A DNA stretch of 64,000 nucleotides from Selaginella tamariscina. Its lineage: Eukaryota; Streptophyta; Lycopodiopsida; Selaginellales; Selaginellaceae. Position numbers and translations under genes: made by a program. The notes beneath the pieces are model-generated. The model saw only the letters and a program-made list of their open reading frames with translations, did no database searches and was not told the DNA's origin. Positions 36,064-47,985 of the stretch are shown here, piece after piece. Numbering within the stretch: position 1 is the stretch's first letter; each line of letters begins with the position of its first letter. The stretch spans positions 443,936 to 507,935 of the forward strand of contig PUQB01000076.1 of the NCBI GenBank assembly GCA_003024785.1, given 5' to 3'.

Positions 36064-37904
36064 GCATATTGTTTAACTAGTCATGTTTCTTTTATAGGGA
36101 ATTTTGACAGCTCTATCACAGTCACATGGAGGTTATACTTACGACTATGCTACGGTTCCGTTCTTGTCTGAGTTACTCAAGGTATGAATCTAAAAAATCA
36201 TTGTATAGAAATCTTATATATATAGTGAATGTCTTGTATATCTATGCCTCTCTCCACATGTATGTGTGTGTGTGGGGAAGATGTTATGATGTAAACTAGT
36301 TATAATTCTGAACGATGGTTTCTGTTTTTTAATTTATCTCTTCTTAGCTTATGTTTTCCGCAGTGTTTCTATGGAGGGAGGTTAGAACATCGCCCAACAA
36401 TACACAGATCACTGCCGATTGGAAGACAATGCGCTTATATCCAATTCCGTCCATAATCTATCTCATCCACAACAATGTACAATTTGCAACACTTACTTAC
36501 GTCGACACTTCAACTTACCAGATCATGGGTAACCTTAAAATCGTCACGACAGGTCTACTGTTCAGGTTATATGATATACATTACGTACATGTTATTTGTG
36601 TTTGTGTGCATGCTTTTGCAAATAGAAAATATATTTATTTATTTATCTCAATACATATATACGCGCATACAGTTACACAGGTGTATATAAGCAAACAATA
36701 TAGCTTACCTTTACACGAGAAGCAAGTATCTAGTCGCGTCTTCTCTCTCTGTATATACCATGTATATTTTAAAGCTTATTGTCTAATTGTTATCTAAAAC
36801 ATTAATAGTGTGCTTAATACATTTCGCAGGGCCATCTTGAAAAGAAAGCTATCAAATTTTCAATGGATGGCTATTGTTCTCTTAACAGTTGGAACCACTA
36901 CGAGTCAGGTAATATTAGTTAGTATCATGCATATACATATACGTAGATTTTTGCTGCAGATAAAAAGGATGCGGTGAGAGCAAATGTGAGACATTGTTTC
37001 TGGACCGATGGAAGGCTACATGCTTGGTATTTATCAGCGTGCCTTCTCTGCTCTGGCTGGAGTCTATACGGAGTATCTACTAAAGAAAAACAACGATTCA
37101 CTCTACTGGCAAAATATTCAGCTCTACGGGTAAAGTTCTATTATAATATATTAAACTTAGAACGAACTTAATGCTATGTAGTTAACGCAATACATGAACT
37201 CTTATGGATCAAAGCTGTAAACAATTTTATAGCAAGCACTATTGAGATTAATTAATGTGCAGATTTGGTGTCGTATTCAACATGCTTAGACTTACTGTAG
37301 ACGATATACGGGCAAGCTTAAGGAATGGGGCCATGGTGGTTTCGCATGTTCAGCGGTTACAATTGTTTACGTGGCTAGTGGTGATCAACCTTGGATGCAC
37401 GGGGTTGCTCGTTTCCTGGATCATGAAAATATGCAGATAACATTGTGAAGTATATATATATTACAGAGAGCTTTGGTTCTGAAACAATGCGTTTTTACTA
37501 ATTCGATCAATAATTTGATGCCTAAGTCTTGTTTTGCATTCAGGTATATTCAACATCCATGGCTATGCTCCTGACTATGGTGCTGTCTATTTACCTCTTT
37601 AATCTACAACCACCTTACAGGTTTGCTCCGGCTTTTCTTCACACGCAAATAGTGTTATAACATATAATATAACCGTATACATCACATAATGTTGTCTACA
37701 TATAGCTTATTCACTTTTAATCTTGCATATAGTTAATCTTCTGTCTATTGAATGAGACTTAAGTATTAACGTGAGCAATTGCAGCTGCTTATGGGGATCA
37801 TCATATGCTGCATGTCTCTTCAAATGTATTTCACACCTCCTCATTTGCTCGTTGATTCTGCTACACTCGCTAAAGCAGGCTCGCTCCCACTTACTAGAAC
37901 GTAA
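35710..37904 (+). CDS. CMP-sialic-acid-transporter-like nucleotide-sugar transporter
   Basis: Golgi multi-pass antiporter of the NST/DMT superfamily. The plant relatives are called CMP-sialic acid transporter-like although plants lack sialic acid, so the substrate is unknown. Exons: 35,710-35,785, 36,098-36,181, 36,348-36,565, 36,830-36,908, 36,960-37,129, 37,263-37,449, 37,544-37,620, 37,785-37,904. Diagnostic blocks: YTYDYATVPFLSELLK, FSAVFLWREVRTS, IPSIIYLIHNNVQFATLTYV, STYQIMGNLKIVTTGLLFR, KRKLSNFQWMAIVLL, KKNNDSLYWQNIQLYG, TWLVVINLGCTGLLVSW, YSTSMAMLLTMV. It is the same length class as the Arabidopsis homologue, with about ten predicted membrane helices. One-base indels disturb exons 1, 5 and 6 and the exon 7/8 join. 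The start at 35,710 is the only ATG before the conserved region. Tail-to-tail with B12D. Confidence 0.88.
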
Positions 37905-38143
37905 GCTCTCTCTCTCTCTCTCTCTCTAAATGTTCTCAGTCAAACTAACAGTGTATTCACAAATTTTTCCTCCATGTTAATATCAGTCATTAGTTATTTT
38001 TGTTGTTTCATCATTAAATCGCACTAATCTTTAAAATTACAATCATACATAAGTGAATTGTTAATAACGTAAGTAACTCATGTAAGCCTCTTTCTCTCTT
38101 GAGAAATATCATCAGATCCCTGTCCATGCTTAAAATAAAAACA

Positions 38144-38200
<57 letters not shown>

Positions 38201-38202
38201 AC

Positions 38203-38756
38203 CTTGAAGCGATTTAAGTACCACTCGTTGAGACTAGCCAGGATCTCTGGCTTCTGGGTTCTCAAATACTTCCTAAAGTTATGTTCATGGTAAACTCTAC
38301 CTTCTTTGTAGTTTTGCACATGCCCTGATAATCTGTCCTCCTTATTGACCCTGCATAATCACATAAAAACTTAACACTTTCTTATATATATATCTATATT
38401 CGTATTTGTAAATTATATAAATATATCAGTAATGTTTGTATATATATTAGGATTATAAGAACTTACAATATTTATCTACCTGACCTCTGGATTGAGCATC
38501 AAATTCCTCACGCACATAAATGATGCTAAACCAATAGTTCCACCCAGAAATGCAAACAATGGAATAACCTGAACAAATTAAATAATTAAATTAATATACG
38601 ATTATTAAATATTTTAAGTTTTTTATTTACATTTTTATTGCGTTATTTTATAAAAGTTTTAAGATTGAATTAAATTATAAGAAAATGTGGGCATACTTCG
38701 GGTTTAGACCAGCGTTTAATCGTGAGAGTCTTCTTTAAGTTGTCTGAAGGTGTCAT
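38203..38756 (-). CDS. B12D: B12D-domain protein (mitochondrial, MLRQ-related)
   Basis: Small membrane protein of the plant B12D family, related to the NDUFA4/MLRQ fold and mitochondrial in angiosperms; its precise role is unsettled. Exons: 38,697-38,756, 38,480-38,568, 38,203-38,350. The protein reads MTPSDNLKKTLTIKRW, KPEV..PLFAFLGGTIGLASF (single membrane helix), RNLMLNPEVRVNKEDR, NYKEGRVYHEHNFRKYLR, QKPEILASLNEWYLNRFK, about 98 residues, close to the usual 87-95. All three exons splice in frame. The exon ends at a donor formed by a long (GT)n(GA)n tract; reading on instead gives only low-complexity sequence, so a tiny last exon is probably missing from this model. Head-to-head with EREX at 460 bp. 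Confidence 0.87.
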
Positions 38757-39216
38757 CGTGCCCTAATAACGGTTCATCGTGACGGAATTTAGAAAAGCAT
38801 AGGGTAGACATTCCCAGATGGAATCAATCCAAGCCCTTGATCGCAAGCTCATCTTTTCTGGAATGGAATTTTCCACTCTGAGAACGAAAGCACATTGTTT
38901 AAGTTCGTACATTCCATAGTTTCTACGTTGATCCAGGTCCATTTTTTAGGGTTCCTCGATCCGATGTTAGTTCGTCGCCTTCACTCTTCTACCAGGTATG
39001 GAGCTCATAGTTATCGCTCGTATACGTGCGAAAATCTGTGATTTTCAGGATAATCTTGCGAAAATCTGTGATTTTTGGGGAAATTAGTGCTTTCCTGTGC
39101 TTTTTACGATTCTTTTTAAGGATTTTGTGTGCTAGGAAGTCGCTGGTTATGGCGTCAAGAAGCATCGGAGATCGCATAACATTCTAGGGTTTCTAATCCC
39201 GGGCAGCTCGTAGATG
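38757..39216. promoter_or_regulatory. shared upstream region of B12D and EREX
   Basis: A 460-bp interval between divergent start codons, presumably carrying both promoters and 5' leaders. TGCGAAAATCTGTGATTTT occurs twice (39,027-39,045 and 39,057-39,075, 30 bp apart). No TATA box is evident. Confidence 0.4.
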
Positions 39217-42200
39217 ATGAACTTAAGGATTTGATTCAGATCGAACTGCGCCTAAGATTGCGGAGATGAATTCTTCACGGAAGAGCCTCCGCATCACAGA
39301 CATGATGGCTCTTCGCCGCTGCCGCTGGGAATGGATGCAAGCCCTGCTCCTCTCAAATGGGTAATCTATTCGTGTTAAGCGTTTACAACTGCATGTTGTA
39401 GTGCATGTGTAGTTTGAAGTAGACTGTTTCCCTTTGTGTGACAATACATTTGATACTAGTGCGTCATACAATTTCCCAGCAGTTTTGTGTGTGTAATTAC
39501 CTGGTGTGTGTAAAATATCTACGTATATCCATTTGTGCATACTGTTTATATGTATTAGTGCTTTCATGATAGATTTCTCTCACGTAATTTGAATTATTCC
39601 AATGATGTATATGCCTGTTTTTGTGTGTACAGAAAGAGATAGATATAAATGATGTGTCTGTGTGCAATGTATATGCACGTATTATGAATGAATGTGAGGA
39701 AAACTTACATACGGTATATATCGTGGAGAATTACACACACACACACACACGTATATATGTATATAATACTTGGGGCCAATTGTATGACGAGCATATACAT
39801 CATGTATTTATAACAAAAACAATTACTCACATACACGTACACACATCGTATACAGGAAGGTGCAAATACTGTTTGGCCACATGATCCGAGAGCCGGATGG
39901 AGCTACTGTGTGACAATTCCATCGTGGGTGGTGATTCCAGAAGCAAAGACTGCTGAGGGTACTTTCATCAATCCCACTGTGGTAAATTTTGTAAAGTTTC
40001 TTATATTTTGATGTAAGCTACCGGGCTTACCTATTTATACAGTTTTATAGAGTTCTGGTGGGTATACAATCTCCACAAGGAATCAGTTCTGTGTGTGGAG
40101 TTTTAAGAAGATTCAGCGATTTCCTGAAGCTAAATGCAGCAGTAAGTAGGTGCTTGTAGAATTCTTGGTGTGTTCAGAATGAAAGTACTCAGTGGATATA
40201 TGTATGTATATTAATCCATCGTATATACTACACTATTGCTTGTATTATATCGAGTCTATATGTATATTTTGGCATATAGACGGGTTTGCTTCTATACGAC
40301 TAGATGTATGAACGTTTATATATCTTAAGTTAATATGTGTTCACGGCTATGCTAGCTGCAGTAGGATATATACATAGATCTGGTAACCTACTTTAGAGTA
40401 TACTTACGACATACATATATACGGCTTATATGTATGTATGAAAATATCTTTTGTTTGATTTTATAGCTGAAGAACATGTTTAAGAAAAAGAAAATGCCTG
40501 CAGCACCTCCAAAGAACACTCTCTTACGGATGAACTCAAGTCAGACACTTCTTCAAGAGGTTTTTGCGTTTCAATTAAGCTATATTACTTGATATTATTT
40601 CATATACTTAACTTCTTTCTAAATTATTGAACGATATGCTTATGATTGTTTATTCATTTAGTCATTTAAGTTTATTTATCACTAATGTTTTCTCAGAGAA
40701 GGCACGCTTTGGAAGACTGGTTAAGTGCGCTTTTGGAGGATATTGAGATTTCTCGTAGTGCTCCTATTGCTGCTTTTCTTGAACTCGAGGCAGCTGCTCG
40801 ATCAGGTTTGTTTGTGTTTGTGTAGAGAGAGAGAGGTTTCTGTATAATGTTGTGTATATATCTACTGTATATTATGCAAGTATATGCACACATACACACA
40901 TATATTTACTATACCGTATATTCTTCAATTCTTCTATGCAGCTTGCAACGCAATATCTAATACTCAAGAAGAAGGCAATTCGATTGTTGTACAACAGGAA
41001 TCTACAAGTAAGATATTTACTTCTTTTTCATGCTTTGCCTGTAAAGCGCTATACATGAACATTATCTATTGCTTATATGTGTATACAACATATTCTACAA
41101 GATTCATCTATCTATATGCATCTGCATGAATACCTGCGTCTAAATGCATTATATAGCATTCATAAATTCACATAAATTCTAGGTAATTACCTATGCATGC
41201 AGCCATTTCCAATGGGCGAGAGGACACCAATGCATATTTGGATAACACAAGTGATGCAGGCTGTAGCACATCTGGTATTGGAACGCCTACAGCAAGCGAG
41301 ATTGAAACTGAAGCCGATGCAGAATCTATATTGAATGGTATGTACATAGGTAAACGTGTACCCTGTACATATACATGGTGCCTAATATACATACGCGCAC
41401 ACGCGTTATTTTGTTACAGTGAGTCTAATACTTATTATGCAGAGAACACACGCAACAAACAACATAAGGGAAAGGAACTTGAAGAAGATGGTTTGATTGG
41501 TCGCCTTCAACACGCTAGAACAGCAAGTGACGCCACTCTTGAAAGCGAGTATGTTTCTAAGACCTGACTGTCTATACCCAAATCTCTCTCTCTCTCGTAT
41601 TTGCTATGTGCTTGTCGATATATATGCATTATCTATTACAGGTCGATTTTGCTTAAAAGAAAGTATAGCGACAGTGATATAGCAAGCCTGCAATCAGTTC
41701 AAACTTCAATGGACGGATCCTTGGCGTTAGTTGCCGGTATAGAGCAAAGAATGGAAGGTCTCCCTCATTTCGACTCAGACTTCTTAAAGGGAGTATCGGT
41801 TCTCCTACCTGCTGATCAACGAGGTGTGTAGTTTGTAACAGACACATTCACACAAATTCACATCTATACTATACACACACACACACACACACATACTGAA
41901 ATACATGTGTATAGGGAATGTTAGAAGAGTTTTAAGTGCTCTTCAACGGAGATTTGAGATTGTCAAGGCAGACATGGAGGATTTGCTCACGAGATTAAAC
42001 CAAGAAGTTGCTGTCAAAGAATTTCTCACCACTAAGGTAAATGTCCTTGTTTGTTTATTGTGTGTGTGGCTGAATAAATATAATAAAAACATACATAGAC
42101 ACGGAAGCCATCCCGGACGAATTACTCAAAACATTACAATATCAAACATCACTGTAAGATCAATCATTCTCTATATATTCATATAATGATAGTTTACGTG

Positions 42201-44281
42201 TTATATATTTATAAACCAGGATGTACATGTAAGCATACATGTACGTATTAAGGTATAAATCCAGATATTAACTTGTACATCCCTCTCCCTCTCCCCCACC
42301 CTCCCTCTCTTTCTCTCTAACACGCACACACAGGCATGTAACATATATGGTTGATTAAGCATTTCGGTTGTTTTCCAAGGTGCGTGACCTAGAAGGTGAG
42401 CTTGATAACACAAGGAGAAGAAGTCAAGACGTGTTACAACAAGCTGTCTCTCTTGAGCGTGAGCGAGTAACAGAGCTGCAATGGGAACTGGAAGACTGTC
42501 GTGCAGCCTTATTGAATGCGGAAGAAGCCTTACAAACAGAGCGTGTAAGTTGTGTGTGTGTACATGTGTGTTTGATGTATAGGTATAAAATTTGTATATA
42601 ATACCCTATAACATGCTAGTGAATGCTATCGTTACTAATACTTTACTGTAGTTATACATGTAAACGAAAACTTACTGTAGCTATACATTTCTTAACTGCT
42701 CTCGTACTTTCATAGTAGTTTTTCTTTGAATTGGACTATCAAAGTTAAGCTAACCAGATTTTTATAGTAAATGCTTAATACATCTAGCATTATATACTTA
42801 TATAGGACAAAAAAGTTCTACTTCACATAATGTTAGTAATGAATAAAGCCGTTTGCTTCATACATTATAGTTAGTGTGTGTGTGCGGAGAGAGGTGCTCA
42901 ATATTAAACCATGACATAATATCATAATTAATACGTTATTTTCTTATACAGGATGATAGAGCATCAGATACGGAGAGGCTGCAAACCTTAGAGAATGAGC
43001 TTGAAACCTCAAAGCAACAAATTGCAAGGCTTGAAGAAAGAATGGAGACATTGACGCAGGAGAGAGATACTATAGAAGCTCAAGCTCGTGCGGAGAAGAG
43101 AGTGTTAGCAAAGGAGATAAAGACTCTGAGGAAGAGCCATCCCGAGCTTAAAGAGGACTTAGACGCTGCCATCCGTGCAAAGTCTGAACTAGAGGTACTA
43201 GAAAGAATTAATGACAACTAATTACAATATATTCCAACTCTAGAAAACAAATGTATATACATAATTAGTATATTTTATATGCTGCAGTGTCTCTCTCTCT
43301 CTCTCTACTCTCTCTCTCACACACACACATATAGGAGGTCTCGAGGAGGGAAAAGGAGAACCAGGAAGCATTGAGGACGTCAAGGGCGACTTTTGTACAC
43401 GAGGTATCAGCATTAAGACAGAGGCTTCACGAATGTAGTGTGGATTTTCTTGCAAAAGAAGATGATAAATCGAACAACAATGTTTCTAGCGATGCAATGG
43501 AGCTGTTGACGACTTCCGATAATCGAATTAGCGTCCTCCTGCTGAGGTATGCATATACGTAGGTATGTTGTATATTAAAGCCTTAGTTGACTATGTGCAG
43601 TTACATACAGGAACCAGCATATGTGTAGCTATCTCATGTATGATATCACATATATATACTATCTTAACAGGTAAAGTGTAGAATATTCTTTGGCGGTTTT
43701 AACGTTAATATAGATTCTTGTAATCTACGCCACTATGATAGAATGATATTCTATACTCTATGATAGATTGTTGCGCATATATATTATACGTTATATATGC
43801 GTACGTTTACAGCTGGGTGTGAAGATGATATATGAGTTAACTGTGTGCATTTATACTCATATAGATTGTAATATACATGTATATTCATACAGTGTATATG
43901 TATACCATATGTCGCGGGAGGAGGATGTATCGATTGTTTGTCCGAGATATAAGGTTTTGTCATTTGATTATTAGCCGAGCGCTTAGTTATTTTGATGCGT
44001 TAACTACTACAATCTCTCTCTCTCTCTCTCTACTTGTGTGTTTTATTAGTTGTTTCCTCAGGCTCGATTGATGGGTCAAGAAGACGAGGAACACACGAGG
44101 ACGCAGACAACATTGATAACGAGGCATTAATGAGGAGATTAATGGTGGAGATTTAATAGAGAATGCGCAGCTGAGAAGGGGGATGAAACTCATTGACGAG
44201 GAGTACACTGTTAACGGTGCAGAAGAGAGACAAGGAGGCCATGGAAGAACCCATCATATCCAGGAGAAGCAACGTGCTTAA
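39217..44281 (+). CDS. EREX: EREX, PX-domain endosomal Rab effector
   Basis: Peripheral endosomal protein that binds phosphoinositides through a PX domain and, in Arabidopsis, canonical RAB5 in vacuolar trafficking. Fourteen exons: 39,217-39,360, 39,856-39,981, 40,043-40,141, 40,467-40,559, 40,697-40,805, 40,942-41,007, 41,203-41,337, 41,443-41,548, 41,642-41,823, 41,915-42,036, 42,380-42,544, 42,952-43,194, 43,335-43,546, 44,062-44,281. The family signature [20 protein letters not shown] opens the PX domain, followed by [36 protein letters not shown] and [12 protein letters not shown] (exons 2-5). An acidic Ser/Thr-rich linker follows, then a long coiled coil (exons 9-13, heptads from LLPADQRG through LRQRLHEC) and a basic tail ([15 protein letters not shown]). 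Internal exons join in frame; exon 1 and the last exon each carry an apparent one- or two-base indel. The start is placed at MNL, as in the Arabidopsis protein. Confidence 0.93.
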
Positions 44282-45690
44282 CAGGTTCATTTAGGATTAA
44301 TTAGTTTGAGGAATTTTGATGTAAAGTTTTGATCGAGGTGTATATATATGTGTGTGTGCTCATAATCATATCGTTATTTCCATTTTCAAACAGGAAAATG
44401 CTAATATTAAAATTTGCCTTGTAAAAGCAAGCTCCCGTTTTATATAAAGATGAACATAAAGTTTCATAGTGTTAAGATTTATATATCATTCCTTTGATGA
44501 ATATATACAAAATGTTTTTAAATAGTTGTTAGAACTAATAGTTTACTGGTAATGTTAATGCAAAAATGTTTGCATATTCTTGGGAATCTTTAATTTTGTA
44601 AGGAATTTATAATGGTTTTGTTTTAAAACCCAATACAGTAATTTACCATACTTTTTCATGGGTAAATATTTTAATTCTTACTAAGTAATTTATTAATGAA
44701 GTAGTTAAATTTAGAAGTGTTATAAGCTTTATTTCTTTTATAAGTTATACACATTATTCATGTCTTAAATACCCTTTATATTTGGAATTTGACTTATCTT
44801 TAGTGGTAGTTAGTATACATTTATGAATATGTCTAATTTAATTTAACTAAATCAATAACCATCTAGTTTGGTATGTCATTGATGGTATTGTATGTAACTT
44901 TCTATTTTTGTACTTTTAATTTCATCATATATTTTTCATTTTATTAAGTACATTTTATGGTCTATTATCATTATAATGTTATTGAGCTTATTTAGTTTCT
45001 TAATGAACTGTTTTTCCGTTCACTTTCATTCACATTATATTAAATTTGTATTTAAAATAAACTATTGTTATTTTAACACTGCAATGTTTTAAAAATATTA
45101 AAAATACATTATCAATAAGAATTAATGAATAAAAGGACTAAGAATCGAACAGTGCATTTCAAGATTATGTTTTATAAAGGAGGTTTTATTCTTATTTATT
45201 AATGGTGTATTTTTATTATTCAGTGCAGGCAAATATGATACAATGCTAAATCTAGAAATAATAAAAATAAGCCTTTATACATTTATTTAATGCACAATGC
45301 ATAATATAATGTGGTATAATTTTAAATACATTATAGCTAAATTATGTAAATCATTATAAATTGTTTTAAAAAGTGTTCACACTAATAATTATCAAACATG
45401 TGGTATATGAAGTCATTTTATTTCTATATTTTTATAATTTAAAAAAAATGAAAAAGAAAAAAATGAAAATATTTCTTATCACGTGTTATAACATTCTACT
45501 TTATTTCATTTAGCATTGTGCTTTGGTATATATGCTATATATATTCTAGAAAAGATAATAAAATAAATGTCCAAACATAAGTTTGTTATGTTAATAACAA
45601 ATGATTTATTACTTATTAATTATTCATTAATGATTAACATCATAATTTTTATTATGACTTTGACCTTTTACTTTAAAAGGCACTAGATTA
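44282..45690. other. AT-rich non-coding stretch downstream of EREX
   Basis: Includes the EREX 3' untranslated region at its start; otherwise no gene, RNA or bounded repeat is recognised. Confidence 0.5.
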
Positions 45691-47258
45691 TGTGATAAGC
45701 CCTGGTGTAAAAGAAACATGTCTGCTTAGTGCACTTGGGTATCTAGTGATAGTTCAGCCTGGTGTTATTAGGTATTTGTAAGAAACTCTAGACGAAGATA
45801 GCACTTCCATATAAAAAACTCTTTTTTGATTTTAACGTCCCAATTAAGTTTATTGGTTAATGCAAATGAGTTCGACATGTTAATAGGGTTAGGAACACCC
45901 CTAAGGTTACCCTTGGGTAGGGTTTAGGGGTAGAAGTTAGGTTAAACATAAGCTCATCTAATTAATTAAGAGGCTGAAATTCCGTGCCAACCTACTTACA
46001 TATAGGAAAGAGGGGGGGATTCGTCACTAAATAAGGTAGAGTATGTAGTAAAGAGTTCTTGGGTCCTAATTGAGTTCATTACTCTTCTACCAATGCAAGT
46101 TCTAACTTGTGTCATTAAGGCACAACTTCTGTTGTTGTGTCGCCTCAACTTCCAAGTAATAAAGGTACGTCCCACCTTTGGGGTAGCCTACCTTTAACAT
46201 TGGCAAAACCATGCTTAGGAAGTTTTGTCGAACTGCACATTTTAGGAGGCAAAGGTTGAGGCTTGTCTCCAACTTCCTCCTCCACGTCAAACTAAGAGTA
46301 ACACTCATAATTAAGTAGGGCACATCCGTGTCCTTATCCAACTGTGGGTGAGATCTTGGCTAATAGGTTCTCATTACCCATTTCCTAAGAGTTCACTAAG
46401 GGTTTTGGAGTTGACACTTTAGAAACGTTCGTGGTATTTGGTGTAACTCTTGAATCTAAGGGGTTATGGCGTGATAGCCCACATTATAAGAGAGAATGTC
46501 ACATGAAGATGTAACACTAAACTAAACGACACATGATACAACACTCAGGACATTATCCTTTGGGGTTGTGTCATGGGTTTGTCGCCAAGTCTAACAAATA
46601 TGCATGTTTGTGCTTGCACCAGGGTGCTAAGCCTTAGGCATCAACTTAAAAGAGGTTAAGTCTTATAACTAAGTGTGCTTTGGCACACTTGGCTAGGGGG
46701 TGTTCTCCTTAAGATTTAAGGGTTGAACAAACCTAAGCTCATTAGCAAGAACCCTTTCGTGAGGCATTCATAAGGTCATATACTTAGGGTTATCCAACCT
46801 AGCCTTGGGGGTTTGTTTAATAAAACACTCGTGTTCTCACTAAGTACTAGCCCTAGGTCTAGGGTATAACTTGGCCACTCAAACTCTTAGGGTTAGTCGT
46901 GGCTTAAAGTACCCATTGTCGCCCTAAAGGGTTGTACTCCTGGTGAGGGTGATCCCTCAAGGGGTGAGTGATGATGCCTTCCCTATGTCATGGGGCTATG
47001 TGTAAGGCACATCTCCTTGATAAGGTTAGGGTATGAGCATGTCTAGGTCTAGGACAAGATCCTAAAGTTTACTCAGTTATCCTCTGGGGTTTGGGGAATA
47101 ATCAGACTTTAAATAAGACTTTGAGTCTTTTATCTAATTAGGCATTTGAGTCAGACTCTTGGGATCTTTTGAAAGACTTAGCCGTTACTCACATAAGGTG
47201 ATAATGCTGGATATCCACTTGGCAACCACGTGTTAGCCCTTCAAGTTAAACTCTAACA
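45691..47258 (+). repeat. interspersed repeat R1, copy B (uninterrupted)
   Basis: A 1.57-kb copy of R1, starting TGTGATAAGC and ending CTCTAACA. It is collinear with 6571-6932 plus 13,253-14,364. At 46,158-46,163 it shows AATAAAGGT where copy A carries the chromovirus, so it displays the pre-insertion site. It encodes no protein. The TG...CA ends suggest a solo LTR, but the flanks (GATTA and ATTAC) do not give a convincing 5-bp duplication. Confidence 0.7.
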
Positions 47259-47269
47259 ATTACTTTGAA

Positions 47270-47985
47270 CAATAACACTAGACTGAATAACACTATGAGA
47301 TATGGTACAATGCCAAAGGCATATTTTTTGGGATTATTTCACATATTTAATGCCATTAGATTGGATATCTTAACAAATAGATGTGCTTGTGCTTGCATTA
47401 GGATCTTAAACCTTGAGCATTTGCTCAAGTGAGTTTAAGTCTCAAAACCAAGTGTGCTAGCTAGCACACTTAAGTAGGGATGTTCTCTTTAGGGATATGT
47501 AACATGTTCAAGAGTTGAACAACTTAAGTTTGTTAATAAAAGATTTTCTTGTGAGGTACTTGTTGTCCAAACTCTTGTCCGTCTATATAAGGTATTAACC
47601 CTAAGATAGGGCAGACTAGGGCACTCAAACCCTTATGAGTTAATCATGATCATGATTACTCCTCGTTGCCTTAAAGGGGATTATACCTTTGGATGAGGTT
47701 AATTCCTTAAGGTGTTAGAATACTTTGAAGTATGTATAAAGTGTGTTTCTTTAACAAGGTTAGGGCATAAGCTTGTCTAAGTCTTTTGAGGTAGAATATT
47801 AAAGTCTATTTAAGTTATCTTCAACGGTTATGAGGGTGGAGACTTAGGGGAAACCTTAAGTTTCATGCCTATTTGGGGAACTTGAACTAAACTGTCAAAG
47901 TTGTTATATTAAAGATTTAATATTGATGATGTCAAATGGTTATTTAATCACGTGTTAGTCCTTTAAATCAACATTCTGACAATAT
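47270..47985 (+). repeat. interspersed repeat R1, copy C (truncated, diverged)
   Basis: Repeats the 3' half of R1 directly behind copy B in the same orientation: the ACACTAGACTGAATAACAC-like start, TGTGCTTGTGCTTGCATTAG, and TTGAACAACTTAAGTTTGTTA blocks match 46,519-47,258. It is more diverged than A is from B, so it is older or a different subfamily. Confidence 0.6.

Noticed and set aside
45686-47263. Calling R1 a proven solo LTR
   Set aside because: TG...CA ends fit, but flanks GATTA and ATTAC are not a 5-bp duplication, and weak similarity seems to continue upstream of both copies.
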